Positions 32,900 through 43,800 of a stretch of DNA of 64,000 nucleotides are shown one piece after another (within the stretch, counting starts at the first letter, position 1; each line of letters starts with the position of its first letter). A program made the translations under genes and the position numbers. The stretch covers positions 62,001-126,000 of the forward strand of contig NZ_LKST01000002.1 of the NCBI RefSeq assembly GCF_001412105.1, read 5' to 3'. Source of the stretch: Corynebacterium oculi (GTDB lineage: Bacteria; Actinomycetota; Actinomycetes; Mycobacteriales; Mycobacteriaceae). Under the pieces are notes generated by a model, which had not been told where the DNA came from, ran no database searches, and saw only the letters and a program-made list of their open reading frames with translations.

Positions 32900-33451
32900 T
32901 CAGCCGCCCCGACCGTAACGCTGATAGGCCTCCAAAAAGCCCCGGGCCCGCTCAGCCCTGGGCGCGCGATCCGCCCACCGATAAAACTCCGCGCTGTGCC
33001 CGCCGGGCACGAAGGTGTGTACAAGCTCGTGGATCAGCACCGCGTCAAGCACGTAGGCTGGGACGTCCCGGAGCCGGTCGCTGATCCGAATGTCGCCGGT
33101 AGACACCGTGCAGGACCCCCAGCGATGCTGCTGGTTACTCACCCACCGCACCGAGTCCGCCCTCGCCCGCCCCTCCAAATACTCGGCGTTGAGGCGGCGA
33201 GCACGCTCGCGCAACTGAGCCTCGGTGTAGCCCGCGCGCATCTTGCGGCGCAGCGAGGCCACCACCCGTGCCACCGCCTTCTCCCGCTCCGCGGCGCTCA
33301 TCGCGGCGGGCACCCGCACCTGAATGCGGCCGCCCACGAGGCGAGCCTGCACGGACTTGCGACGCCGCGGGGAGGCGATGACCTCCACCTCCGGGCCCGC
33401 AGCGCCCCCGTTTTCCTCCACCTCGGGGGTAGCGGAATAATCGACTGACAT
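32900..33451 (-). CDS. YgjP-like (DUF45) M48-type metallopeptidase
   Basis: The 183-residue protein has the zinc motif HELVHTFVPGGHSAEFY near residues 139-155, giving the two His and the downstream His/Glu. RWGSCTVSTGDIRIS before it is typical of this family. Function is unknown in bacteria, but the fold is peptidase-like. First gene of a two-gene unit with mmuM. Confidence 0.85.
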   Translation of the reverse strand: MSVDYSATPEVEENGGAAGPEVEVIASPRRRKSVQARLVGGRIQVRVPAAMSAAEREKAVARVVASLRRKMRAGYTEAQLRERARRLNAEYLEGRARADSVRWVSNQQHRWGSCTVSTGDIRISDRLRDVPAYVLDAVLIHELVHTFVPGGHSAEFYRWADRAPRAERARGFLEAYQRYGRGG

Positions 33452-33522
33452 GACACGGCAGTGTACCTGTGCTGCAATGGAGGAATCAGGGGAGGTTCGG
33501 GGGAAGGATCCATCATTTGTCC

Positions 33523-34358
33523 ATGCTGATGCTCGCGCCCGCCGCCACGGTGGTGGTGCGCGACGATACCGCCGTGCAATGCGGGGTGGATTCCCGACGC
33601 GCCGGAATCATCGAGGTACCCCACCCGGCCGCCGTGGCCGCCGTGCTGGGGGAAGCGCGCAAGCCCACCCCCAGGGCGGATCTCATCGCTCGCCTGCGCG
33701 CCGTGGGGATCCCCGCCCTCGCGGCCGCCGCCCTGGTGCAAGAACTAGAGGACTATCGGGTGCTGCGCCGCCCGCCGAGCACCGAGGCGGCGATCACCCT
33801 CCTCGGCCGCAGCCCCTGGCCGGGCTCAGCGCCGCCCTGCTGCGCGAGGAGGGCTGGCGGGTGCGCCGCCCTTATGGTGCCGACCCCGCCGATCTGCACC
33901 AGGCCCCCGGCCCCGTGCTGGTGGTGGATTGCGCCGCCGACTACGCGCGGCTCGTGCCCCTGCTGCTGCGCCACTGCCCCACGTTCCTCCCGGCGTTACT
34001 GATCGACGCCCACGGGGTCATCGGCCCCGCCCGCATCGCCGGGGTGGGCGCGTGCCCCCTGTGCGAGGTGCTTTACCGCCAGGCGGAGGACCCGCGGTGG
34101 TTTCCCGTGGTGCACCAGGCTCAGGCTGCCGCCCAGGCCCCCGCCCCCACCTTGCACGCCACCGCCGCACGGCTAAGCGCCTACGCCGCGTGGCTCGCCG
34201 GGGGCGCGCCCGAACCCCCGGGACGCCCCGATATGGCGTTGGCCCCCGGCGAGATGCTGCGTCTCGATCCTTATTCTCCCTCGCTGTTGGAACGGCGCGA
34301 GATCATTCACCCGCACCCGCGCTGCGCGTGGTGCCGGGGTGGCGGCGAGCGCCCGTGA
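33523..34358 (+). pseudogene. Cyclodehydratase/TOMM-precursor-binding-like protein, frame-broken
   Basis: The first frame (about 95 codons, AGIIEVPHPAAVAAVLGEAR ... PSTEAAITLLGR) and the second (from PLAGLSAALLREEGWRVRRP to the end) are separated by one missing base in the CCCC run at 33813-33816. The joined protein (about 278 residues) includes VLVVDCAADYARLVPLLLRH, then ALLIDAHGVIGPARIAGVGA, CPLCEVLYRQAEDPRW and PVVHQ. This resembles the C-terminal part of bacteriocin-cyclodehydratase (TOMM) proteins and ThiF-like E1 proteins. The group is conserved beside uvrD2 in mycobacteria and corynebacteria. No TOMM precursor peptide is seen nearby. Confidence 0.65.
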
Positions 34359-34364
34359 TTCCGG

Positions 34365-36413
34365 TCAGTGGTAGCGCGCGAGGGTGGCCAGGAGCGAGGC
34401 CCCAAAGCGCTCCACTTTCACCGGCCCCACCCCGGAGATCGCCAGCAACTCCTGCTCCGTGGTGGGCAGCGCCTCCGCGATGGCCACCAGGGTGGCATCG
34501 GTAAACACGATGTACGCGGGCACCTGCATCTCCTGGGAAAGGGCGCTGCGCCAGGCACGCAGCCCCTCGAACACCGCGGCATCCATCTCCCCTGGGCAGT
34601 CCTCGTGCCTGCCCAGGGTTTTCTCCGTGGCCCCGTGCAGCGGCCTGCCGCACACGCGGCATCGCTTAGCCTTAGTGCCGCGCGGGGGAACCTCGCGGGC
34701 ATCTATCTCCGGGATGATCCCATCGAGGAACCTGGTGCGCTTCCGGGAGGCGCGCCCGCCCTCCTGCCGCGCCAGCGACCACGATAGGTGCAGGTGTTCG
34801 CGGGCGCGGGTGATGCCCACGTAGAACAGGCGGCGTTCCTCCTCAATCTGGTGCGCCCCGGCCTTGATCGCGTGGCTGATCGGCAACATATTATCCGTGA
34901 GCCCCACCAGGAACACCGCGTCCCATTCCAGCCCCTTGGCCGCGTGCAGGCTCGCCAGGGTCACGCCCTGCACCGTGGGTGGCTGCTTGGAATCCGCGCG
35001 CCTGCGCAGCTCCTTCAGCAGGCCGTGCAGATCCAACCCCGGCATGTCCCGAGCCAACTCCTCCGCCAGATCGGCCAGGGCGCCCAGAAGTTGCCAGCGC
35101 TCCCTGGCCTGGGCGCCGCTGGGCTCCGCCTCGCTGAGCCCCAGGGGAGCAAGAATACGCCGCACCAGGGGCCCCAGGGGCGCATCGGGCACGTCCTGGG
35201 AATTGGCCACGCGCACCATCTGGCTGATCGCCTGGGTGATCTCCGCGCGGTGGAAGAAGCCCTCACCGCCGCGTACCTGGTACACGATGCCCGCCTCGGA
35301 AAGCGCCTGCTCGAAGGCCGCGGACTGCGAGTTGATCCGGTAGAGCACCGCGATCTCCGAGGCCGGCACCCCCCTGCTCAGCAGGGTAAGGATCTGGCCA
35401 GCCACCTCACGGGCCTCCGCCGGCTCATCGGGGTAGGAGTGGTACTCCGGCTCCGGGCCGGGGCGGCGCATGCCCTCCAGGCGCAGGCGCGTGCCCGCGA
35501 GACGCCCGGTGGCCCTATCAATCACCTCATTGGCCAGCCCCGTGATCTGCGGGGTGGAGCGATAATCCCGCTGCAACTTCACCACGGTGGCGTGCGGATA
35601 GGTGCGGGAAAAGCGCAGCAGGCTCTCAGGGCTGGCTCCGGTGAAGGAGTAAATCGTCTGATTCGCGTCCCCCACCACCGTGATGTCATCGCGCTGCCCC
35701 AGCCAGGCATCGAGCACCCGTTGTTGCAGGGGGGTGACATCCTGGTATTCGTCCACCACAAAGCTGCGGTAGCGCTCCCGGAACTCCTCGGCCACCGCCT
35801 GAGAGTTCTCCAGGGCCCCGGCGGTGTGCAACAGCAGGTCATCGAAGTCCAGCAGCATTCCCTCCGGGGTGACCTTGAGTTCCTCATAGCGGCGGTACAC
35901 CTCCGCCACCTTCTGCGCGGAGGTGGGCGGGGTGCGGTGCGTGCCCGCCACTTTTTCGGCGTACTGATCCGCGCTCACCAGGGAGGCCTTGGCCCACTCG
36001 ATCTCTCCGAGCAGATCGCGCAGCATTTCCGTGGTGGGCTCCACCTTGGCGGCCCGTGCCGCCCGCCCCACTAAGGGGAACTTGTTATCCACCAGTTTCC
36101 ACGGCAAATCCCCGGCCACCTGCGGCCAAAAGTACCGCAGCTGACGGCGCGCGGCGGCGTGAAAGGTCAAAGCCTGTACCCCGCCCGTGCCCATGCGCTG
36201 AAGGCGATCCCGCATCTCCCCCGCCGCGCGCGAGGTAAAGGTCACCGCAAGCACCCGCTGCGGGGCCACAAAACCGGCGTCGATGAGGTGGGCGATGCGG
36301 TAGGTGATGGTGCGGGTTTTTCCCGTGCCCGCCCCGGCCAGGATGCACACCGGGCCGCGCGGGGCTAAGGCCGCCACCCGCTGATCGTCATCAAGGTCCC
36401 CGAGGTTCCTCAT
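34365..36413 (-). CDS. uvrD2: ATP-dependent DNA helicase UvrD2
   Basis: The 682-residue SF1A helicase has Walker A AGAGTGKTRT near residue 26, VVDEYQDVTPLQQ (motif II), GDANQTIYSFTGA (III), VKLQRDYRSTPQI (IV) and ASLHAAKGLEWD (V). A tetra-Cys zinc motif (CRVCG ... HEDC) at about 590-610 precedes a C-terminal HRDC domain (LVAIAEALPTTEQELLAISG). This domain order is that of actinobacterial UvrD2, which unwinds DNA 3' to 5' in repair. The start codon overlaps the stop of the channel gene by 4 bases. Confidence 0.9.
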   Translation of the reverse strand: MRNLGDLDDDQRVAALAPRGPVCILAGAGTGKTRTITYRIAHLIDAGFVAPQRVLAVTFTSRAAGEMRDRLQRMGTGGVQALTFHAAARRQLRYFWPQVAGDLPWKLVDNKFPLVGRAARAAKVEPTTEMLRDLLGEIEWAKASLVSADQYAEKVAGTHRTPPTSAQKVAEVYRRYEELKVTPEGMLLDFDDLLLHTAGALENSQAVAEEFRERYRSFVVDEYQDVTPLQQRVLDAWLGQRDDITVVGDANQTIYSFTGASPESLLRFSRTYPHATVVKLQRDYRSTPQITGLANEVIDRATGRLAGTRLRLEGMRRPGPEPEYHSYPDEPAEAREVAGQILTLLSRGVPASEIAVLYRINSQSAAFEQALSEAGIVYQVRGGEGFFHRAEITQAISQMVRVANSQDVPDAPLGPLVRRILAPLGLSEAEPSGAQARERWQLLGALADLAEELARDMPGLDLHGLLKELRRRADSKQPPTVQGVTLASLHAAKGLEWDAVFLVGLTDNMLPISHAIKAGAHQIEEERRLFYVGITRAREHLHLSWSLARQEGGRASRKRTRFLDGIIPEIDAREVPPRGTKAKRCRVCGRPLHGATEKTLGRHEDCPGEMDAAVFEGLRAWRSALSQEMQVPAYIVFTDATLVAIAEALPTTEQELLAISGVGPVKVERFGASLLATLARYH

Positions 36414-37501
36414 TGGTTATCCACGTCCTGCTGGGTCACGCGGCGCACGTACAGCAGGCGATCGCCCGGTTCCACGGCCTCCGCCTCCGGGGAGTCGATG
36501 CGGTACAACTCGCCCGAGCGCACCACCCCCAGCACGATGTCCGCCAGGTGGCGCGGGTGCGCGCCCACCTCGTCCTCCGCCACGGGGCGCTCCGCCACCG
36601 AGAATCCCTCATCCGGGGAGAGAAGATCCTCCATCATCTCCACCACGGAGGGCGTCACCGTGGCCAGGCCCAGCATGCGGCCAGCCGTTTCCGAGGAGAT
36701 CACCACGGAATCCGCGCCGGACTGCTCCAGGAGGTGCTGGTTTTCCGATTCCCGCACGCTCGCCACGATCATGGCGCTCGGCGCCAACTCGCGCACCGAG
36801 AGCGTGACCAACACCGCGGTATCGTCCAGGTTGGGGGCCACCACCACGGAACGGGCGCGGTTAACGCCGGCGATCTTGAGCACATCGGCCTTGGTGGCGG
36901 AGCCGTGCACCGTCACCAGGCCCTGGTTCTCGGCGCGGCTGAGCGCCACCTTATCGGTATCAATCACCACGATCTGATTGGCCGGGACGCCGTCGGCAAG
37001 CAGGGCGGCCACGGCGGACCGCCCTTTGGTGCCATAGCCCACGACGATGGTGTGATTGCGCACGCGATTCCTCCAGCGCTGTATTTGCAGGGACTTGCGG
37101 GATTCCTCCGTGAGCACCGAGAGCGTGGTGCCCACCAAGATGATAAGAAAGGCGATGCGCATGGGGGTGATGAGCAGGATATTGACCACGCGCGCGCCCT
37201 GGGTAACCGGGGTGATGTCCCCGTAACCCGTGGTGGACAGGGACACCGCCGAGTAGTACAGGGCATCAATAAACGTCAACGGCTCCGAATACCCGCCCTT
37301 ATCCAGGTACACGATGACCGCCACCACCACCAGCAGCAGCAGCGCATAAGCCACCCGAGTACCAATGAGCACCCAGGGGCTGCTGCGCGGCTTGCCGGGA
37401 ATAGAGATCACGCCGAGGAGGGCGTGCACCGGCATGGCGTTGAGTTGCCCATCGGCGCGGAAGCGCTCACGAAACCTCTTCGCCACGGCCGCCTCCTTCA
37501 T
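36410..37501 (-). CDS. cglK: Potassium channel with RCK domain (CglK-like)
   Basis: The 363-residue protein has two membrane segments (YALLLLVVVAVIVYL and the one after the pore) around the selectivity filter STTGYGD near residue 92. A cytoplasmic RCK domain (about 150-290; IVVGYGTKGRSAVAALLADG, VVIDTDK) and an RCK-C part (about 310-355) follow. The arrangement matches CglK of C. glutamicum, a K+ channel needed at acidic pH. It overlaps uvrD2 by 4 bases and would be in the same transcript. Confidence 0.8.
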   Translation of the reverse strand: MKEAAVAKRFRERFRADGQLNAMPVHALLGVISIPGKPRSSPWVLIGTRVAYALLLLVVVAVIVYLDKGGYSEPLTFIDALYYSAVSLSTTGYGDITPVTQGARVVNILLITPMRIAFLIILVGTTLSVLTEESRKSLQIQRWRNRVRNHTIVVGYGTKGRSAVAALLADGVPANQIVVIDTDKVALSRAENQGLVTVHGSATKADVLKIAGVNRARSVVVAPNLDDTAVLVTLSVRELAPSAMIVASVRESENQHLLEQSGADSVVISSETAGRMLGLATVTPSVVEMMEDLLSPDEGFSVAERPVAEDEVGAHPRHLADIVLGVVRSGELYRIDSPEAEAVEPGDRLLYVRRVTQQDVDNQ

Positions 37502-37557
37502 GCGATCTTGTCATAGCCGCTTTTGTTCCTCGTGCCCTCGGCCTTGCCCATGACACC

Positions 37558-40500
37558 TTAGTCCCCTCGGCCCCTCGGGTGGGCGGACTGGTGCTGGGCG
37601 GACTGGGTGATCAGCCGCGTCAGTTCCTCCCGGTCGGGCAGGCGCTCCGGTTCCAGCGTGCGATTCCACGCCACATAATGAAATACCGCGCGCACGTCGC
37701 GCTCCCCCAGCAGTTCGCTCAGCGCCACCCGGTACACGGCCAGCTGGATCTCCGCCGCGCGACGCTCCGGGCCCACGGGTGGAGCGCCGGTTTTCCAGTC
37801 CACGATGACCCAGCCACCGGTATCGGGATCGCGGAAAATGGCGTCCACGCGCCCGCGCACCACGGCGGAGCCCAGCGCGACCTCGAAGGGGTGCTCCACG
37901 TACACGGGGGTGCGCTGCGCCCAGGGGCTATCCAGAAACGCCTCCTTGAGCCTCTCCAGATCGGCGGCCCGCACCTCCGGCTCACCCATGCCCGGCAGTT
38001 CATCCTCGTCCAGGAGCGCCTGGGCTCCAAAACGCTCCTCCAGCCATTCGTGAAAGGCCGTGCCGCGCTTAGCATAGGAATTGGGTTTAAAGGGCACGGG
38101 ACGGCGTTGCCGGCGCGCAAACTGCACCGGGTCTTTTTTGATATTCACCAGATCGCTCGCCGTGAGTTCCCCGGGCAACTCCACCGCCACCACCGGGGCA
38201 TCCAGGGCGCGCTGTTCCTCGCACAGGGCCGTCACATCGGCCTCCCACTGGCTAAAAAGCTCCCCCTCCGCCACGGCGGGCAGGCTCTCCAGGGCCTCGC
38301 GCACCTGTTGCGCTCCGGCCGCCAGGTTGGCGGGCACCTCGAATTCCGGGAAGCGCGCCTGGGCCGGCGGCGGGCTGGCGGGGGGTTCTGCCGGGGATTC
38401 CTGCCCTGCTTCGCTCTCCCCGTACCACCGCGCCACGGCGGCGGGGGCTAGGGCCTTGAGCGCCTCAAGATGAGCATAGGGGGGCACCGCCTTGGTTCCC
38501 TCACGCAGGGCGCTGCCGCTGACCATGAGCACCCGCTCCGTGCGCGTGAGCGCCACGTAGAACAGGCGGGTGGCCTCCTCTGCCTCTACGTCTCGTACCT
38601 GGTCAATGTATTCCTGGGCGGTGTCCTGGAATTGCTTCCGGTCCTCCGCCGCCTCTGGGAGAAACACCGGGGTGCCCTCACTCGCGCTCGTGGCCTCCTG
38701 GATCTCACCGCGCAGGGTGGTGGGAATCCGCTTGACCTGGGTGAGGAAGGTCTCCGCCTTAACCTTCCAGGTGGACTCGTCCGCATGGGGTACCGCCACG
38801 TATTCCCATTCCAGGCCCTTGGACTTGTGCACGGTCATGATCTGCACGCGATCGCTGCGCACCGTGACGGTCCCTGGTTCCAGGCCGCGATCCCGTCTCC
38901 TGGCGAGATCGCAATAATCCAGGAAGCCCGCCAGGGTGGCACCCGGTACGGCGGCGAACCCGGCCGCCTCCTCCAGCAGGCGATCCAGGTGCACCGTGCC
39001 CACGGCTCCCTCGGCAAAGGGGTCTTGGCGCGCCAGCACCTCGGTGCGCACTCCCAGCGCCCACTCAATATCGCTGAGCACCTCCACCAGGGGCTTGCCC
39101 AGGCTGCGGGTGCGCAGGACGCGCAGTTTCGCCGCGAAGTCCGCTATCCGACGCCGCCCCTCCTCGCTCAGGTCGGCCCCCTCACCGAGGTCCGCCACGG
39201 CGTCGCCCAGCCCCGCGATCTGCTCCCGATCCACCGGCAGCGCCTCGGCCACGGTGCGACGCAGTTTCTCCTCCGGGTCTTGCGGCTCCTGGGTCTCCTC
39301 CCCTTCGCCGGTGGATCGGGCGCGCCCGGCGAGGTTGCGCGCCCGGCGCGCAAGCGCGCGCACGTCGGCCCAGCCCAGCCCCACGGAGGGGCCGGTGAGC
39401 AGACGGAGCGCGGCCTTATCCTCGGCCGGGCGGATCAGCAGACGGGCTGCGGCGAGGACGTCGGCCACCTCGGGAATGTCGATCAACCCGCCCAGGCCCA
39501 CGACCTCGTAGGGGACTACCCGCTCGGCTAGTTCCGCGGCGAGGGGGGCGCTGTGTTTGTTGGCGCGCACGAGAATCGCGGCGGTAAAGGGGCGCTGATC
39601 GCTCTGCGCCCGCGCGTAATACTCCGCCATCTGATCCGCCACCCAGGCACGCTCCTCCTCAATGGTGGCCCACCAGGACAGCGCCACCGAACCCTGCTCC
39701 TCCCCAAAAGCGCTCAAGGGGGCCACCGTGCGCCGGGGATTTTCCGGAGGGCCCAGCACCGTGGTGGATACGGCGTTGGCCAGGGCCAACACCCCCGAGG
39801 GGTTGCGGAAACTCACCGTGAGCTCCTTTTTAGGCGCGGGGTGCTCCCCCTGCGGGAAGTCCTCGCGGAACGCCTCTAGGTTGGCCGCCGTGGCCCCGCG
39901 CCACCCGTAGATGGCCTGCATGGGATCGCCCACGGCGTTGACGGTGAGTTCCGGGTCCTGGCCCTTGCCGTAGAGTTCCCTCAGCAGCACGCGCTGAGAG
40001 TGGCTGGTGTCCTGGTATTCGTCCAGCATCACCACCCGGTACCTGCGCCGCTGCGCGGCCCCCACCACCGCGTGGTTGCTGGCCAGGCGCGCGGCCACGG
40101 ACATGTGATCGGCAAAGGTGGCCACCGCCCGGCGCGAGAGTTCCCCGCGCAGCTCCTCCACCAGCGGAAGGTAATGCAGGCGATCCTCCTGCGCGTTGAG
40201 CCACTTCTGCATGGTCTGGTTGAGTTCCTTGCCCTGCCGCTTGCCCGGGGGGAGTTCCTGCATGAGGCTCACCAGGGGGTGAGTTTCCTCCCTGATCTGT
40301 TGGGGGGATACCTGGTGATTGAGCATGTCATTATGCAGGGCCAGGAGGTTATCCACCACCGTGTCCGGGGCATGTTCCACGTCCAGGCGACCCTGATAGT
40401 CCGCCACGATCTGCGCGGCGATGGTGTACAGTTCCGTCTCCGTGATGCGCCGGGCGTGCGGCTCCACGGGGGCGAGCAGGCCGTATTCCTGCACCAGCCG

Positions 40501-40875
40501 CCCGGCATAGGCATCGTAGGTGAGCACCGTGGGCTGCGCGTTATCCAGGCTGCGGGCCAGGTCTCCGCTGGGATCGACGTCCCTCAGCACGGGGCTCAGT
40601 GCCAAGGAACCCAGACGATTCCTAATCCGCTGGCGCAGTTGCTGCGCCGCCTTGCGGGTGAAGGTGAGGCCCAAAATCTGATCCGGCTGCACCAGGCCAT
40701 TGACCACCAGCCACACCGCGCGGGAGGCCATCGTTTCCGTCTTGCCCGCGCCCGCTCCGGCCACCACCAGCATGGGGCCGGGCGGAGAGGAGATCACCTC
40801 CGCCTGCTGGGCGGTGGGGCCGGGTTTGCCCAGGAGAGCCGCGAGTTTCTTCGGGCTAATCCGATTAGCACTCAA
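37558..40875 (-). CDS. adnB: AdnB-type helicase-nuclease subunit
   Basis: The product (about 1105 residues) is one subunit of the heterodimer that resects double-strand breaks in mycobacteria and relatives, replacing RecBCD. The N-terminal UvrD-like motor has an intact Walker A (VAGAGAGKTETM), the motif II region VMLDEYQDTSHSQ and MTVHKSKGLEWEY. A C-terminal RecB-like nuclease follows, with VVRGRVDAIFRDPD and VIVDWKTG carrying the catalytic Asp, Asp and Lys. I take the start as TTG at 40875 (AAGG upstream), overlapping adnA by 11 bases. The 195 codons upstream in frame are the antisense-like shadow of adnA. Confidence 0.85.
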   Translation of the reverse strand: MSANRISPKKLAALLGKPGPTAQQAEVISSPPGPMLVVAGAGAGKTETMASRAVWLVVNGLVQPDQILGLTFTRKAAQQLRQRIRNRLGSLALSPVLRDVDPSGDLARSLDNAQPTVLTYDAYAGRLVQEYGLLAPVEPHARRITETELYTIAAQIVADYQGRLDVEHAPDTVVDNLLALHNDMLNHQVSPQQIREETHPLVSLMQELPPGKRQGKELNQTMQKWLNAQEDRLHYLPLVEELRGELSRRAVATFADHMSVAARLASNHAVVGAAQRRRYRVVMLDEYQDTSHSQRVLLRELYGKGQDPELTVNAVGDPMQAIYGWRGATAANLEAFREDFPQGEHPAPKKELTVSFRNPSGVLALANAVSTTVLGPPENPRRTVAPLSAFGEEQGSVALSWWATIEEERAWVADQMAEYYARAQSDQRPFTAAILVRANKHSAPLAAELAERVVPYEVVGLGGLIDIPEVADVLAAARLLIRPAEDKAALRLLTGPSVGLGWADVRALARRARNLAGRARSTGEGEETQEPQDPEEKLRRTVAEALPVDREQIAGLGDAVADLGEGADLSEEGRRRIADFAAKLRVLRTRSLGKPLVEVLSDIEWALGVRTEVLARQDPFAEGAVGTVHLDRLLEEAAGFAAVPGATLAGFLDYCDLARRRDRGLEPGTVTVRSDRVQIMTVHKSKGLEWEYVAVPHADESTWKVKAETFLTQVKRIPTTLRGEIQEATSASEGTPVFLPEAAEDRKQFQDTAQEYIDQVRDVEAEEATRLFYVALTRTERVLMVSGSALREGTKAVPPYAHLEALKALAPAAVARWYGESEAGQESPAEPPASPPPAQARFPEFEVPANLAAGAQQVREALESLPAVAEGELFSQWEADVTALCEEQRALDAPVVAVELPGELTASDLVNIKKDPVQFARRQRRPVPFKPNSYAKRGTAFHEWLEERFGAQALLDEDELPGMGEPEVRAADLERLKEAFLDSPWAQRTPVYVEHPFEVALGSAVVRGRVDAIFRDPDTGGWVIVDWKTGAPPVGPERRAAEIQLAVYRVALSELLGERDVRAVFHYVAWNRTLEPERLPDREELTRLITQSAQHQSAHPRGRGD

Positions 40876-43800
40876 TGGTGGCCTTCCCTTCCGGTTGCAC
40901 CGGGCACACGGCCCGCAGCGCGCAGGTATCACACGTCGCATTGACTTGGGCGAGCAGGTGCGGGCCGCGCAGTTCCTCAGCAAGTGCGGGCAGCAGGGCG
41001 GCCACCTCCTCCTGCTCCTCCGGGGTGAGCGCGGCCTGTTGCCTGCTAGAGATTTTCTGGGCGGTGCTGGCGGGGTACACCAGCACGGCGCCGCCCAGGC
41101 GCGGGTGGTTTTCCCCCGCCACCACGGCCTCGCCCCGGATTTCTCCTCGGGAGAGGGCCAGCTGGTAGGCCCGCAGCTGCATGTTTTCCTGGGCCTCCTG
41201 CTGCGTGGGCACGGAGGTGCCGGTTTTAAAGTCCACAATGTAGTGGTCGCCTGCGGCGTCCTTGTCCAGGCGGTCCAGGCGGCCGGTGATCGCCACCTCG
41301 TTCCCGATGGGCACGGTGATCTCCATCTCCACGCCCACAGCCTTGCCCCTGGCCTCGATCCAGGAGCGGGTGCGATCGAGCACGCGCGCCCACTCCGCAG
41401 CGTCTTGTTCCCTCCGCCAGCGGGGCACCGCGTGGTGCTCCGTCCATGCCTGGGTGACAATCTCCCTGGCGCTTTCCTCTTCCACGCCGCGATCGAGGGC
41501 CTCGGCGTAGGCGTGCACGAGGGTGCCCTTGAGCATGTGCGGGGAGTCCTCCTTCACCAGGAACCTCTCTCCCACCGCGCGCAGGGGGCACGCGTGAAGT
41601 TTCTCGATATTCGAGGGGGAAATACTCACGCGCTCCGCGTTCACCAGCTGTTCTTTCGTGGAGGGGCCGCGCGCTCCCCACCACTGATCGGGGTCCGCGC
41701 CCGGTACCCCGGCCTGGGCGAGGCGGGCGAGCTGCCGGGCCGCCTGTTGGCGCACCGCCTCGGGGGAGTTCTCCACGCACAGCGCCCGGCGTAATTCCGC
41801 TACCACGGCCGGGGTGGAAAGCACCGCAAAACGCGGGTGCTCCTCTTGTTCCGAGGAGGCTTGCTCCCCGCCGTTGCCCGGTGCCGCGGCCTCTTGGGTT
41901 ACTCCCCCCGCGCGCGCCCATTCCTCGATGAAACGCGAGGGTTCGCGCACCTCGTCGGCCTCCTCCGCCACGGCGGTCACCAAGAGGCTGCCGGTGGCGC
42001 GGGTGGTGGCCACGTGGAATAGGCGGCGTTCCTCCGCCACCTTTTCCTTCGTGCGCCCGATGATGAGGTCCGGGTCGATCCCGGAGTCCACCAGGTCAAT
42101 GAACTCCTCCTGTTCAAACAGCGTCCCGGTTTCCCCCAGGGCGGGCCAGGTATCGTCCTGCGCCCCGGCCACCACCACCGTGTGCCATTGGCGGCCCGCC
42201 GCCCCGTGCGCGGTGAGCACCGTCACGGCCTCGGGCACCGCCGAGCGGCGATCGCGCACCCCCGTGGGCAATTCTTGTTCCTCGATGTGGCGGATGAAGG
42301 AATCCACGCTGGCGTGGGGGCGTCGCTCCACGTAGTCCCCAGCGGCGTCGAAAAGCGTCATCATGGCGTCCAGGTCTCGATCCGCCTGGGAACCCGCGGC
42401 CCCGCCGCGCAGAGCGGCGGCGGAGAGGCGATCCGCCAGCCCCGTGGCGTTCCACAGCTCCCACAGCACCTCCTCCACCGATCCCCAGGCCCGCTTGGCG
42501 TTCAACCCCGCGCCGAGCACGAGGCGCATGCGTTGGAGGATGTCCCACTCGCGCTCGGTGAGGATCTCGCGCAGCCGCGCCTCCTGTTCCTCGTCCACGG
42601 CTCGCGCGGGGTCGATGAGGCGGCTGAGCGTGGTCATGGCGCGGGTGCTCATGTCGCTGCGTCGCAGGCCTCTCAGCAGGCGGCGCAGGGTGATGGGGTC
42701 TGCTCCGCCCACCGGGCCCAGCAGCAACGCTTCCCATTCTTCCGCGCCCAGTTCCTCGCGCAGAGCCCGCACCCCCAGGATCATTCCGGCCACCAGGGGT
42801 TGCTGGGCCAGCACCGTGTCCGTGGCCTCGATATGCACGGGCACTCCCGCACCGAGCAGCACGCGCCGCACGGGGTCGATCATGCCGGAGGAGCGCACGA
42901 TCACCGCGATCTGGCTCCAGGGCACGCCGTCCAGCAGGTGCGCGCGGCGAATCTCATCCGTGTAGCGGGCCTGCTCCGCCACCGGCGTCTCCGCGATGTA
43001 CACGCTGGCCCGGGGATCGCGGCGGGAGGCCGGCAGAACCACCTCGTGCTCGGCGCTAAAACCGCTCAGGAACTCCGGGGAGGCGCCACGGAAGTGAAAG
43101 ATGGATTGCTCGGGGTCGCCTCCCACCACGGCCAGGTCGGCGTGCTGCGCCACCAGCTCCACCAGTTCCCCGGAAAGGGGGTCAAGGTGCTGGGCGTCAT
43201 CGACGATCACGGTGTGCCACAGCCCATCGAGCACGGAGGCATCGCGGCGCAGGGCACGCAGCGTCACGTTCACCAGCTCGGAGGCGCTATAAGAATGCGT
43301 GCCGCTGAGGGCCATCGTGCGCTCGTACTCGCGCAGGAACGTTCCCGCCGCGCTCCACGCCGGGCGGCGGTGGTCAACCCCCAGCTCCTCCAACCTCTGC
43401 GCGCTCACCCCGCGCTCGGCCGCGCGCAGCAAAAAATCGCGCAACTGCCGCGCAAAGCCCACCAGTTCCAGCGCCGGGGCATGCTCCGCGGGCCAGGGGC
43501 CGCGCCCCTCCTCCGCATGACCGGCCAGGAGTTCCCGGATCACCGCGTCCTGCTCGGCACCGGTGATAAGCCGGATCTTCTCCTCGCTCACGCGGCGCAA
43601 CAGCGCAAAGGCCAGGGAGTGCAGGGATCGCGCCACGGGCTCCTCCGAGGCGTACCGTTTCCCCTGGCCCAACAGGCGATCGTGAATCTCGCAGCGCAAC
43701 CGCCCGGCGGAATCCTTGGCGGCGGTAATCACCAGCACCCCCGCAGAACCCCGCTGGCGCTCAATGGTCTGCACCGCGATGTCCACCAGCAGGGAACTCA

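Noticed and set aside
36413..37516. Forward ORF opposite the potassium channel
   Set aside because: A shadow frame. The minus strand carries the filter TTGYGD and the RCK domain.
40876..41460. N-terminal extension of adnB (195 codons)
   Set aside because: It lies wholly inside adnA and reads as low-complexity Arg/Pro/Trp/Ser-rich sequence. A TTG start at 40875 has a ribosome binding site.
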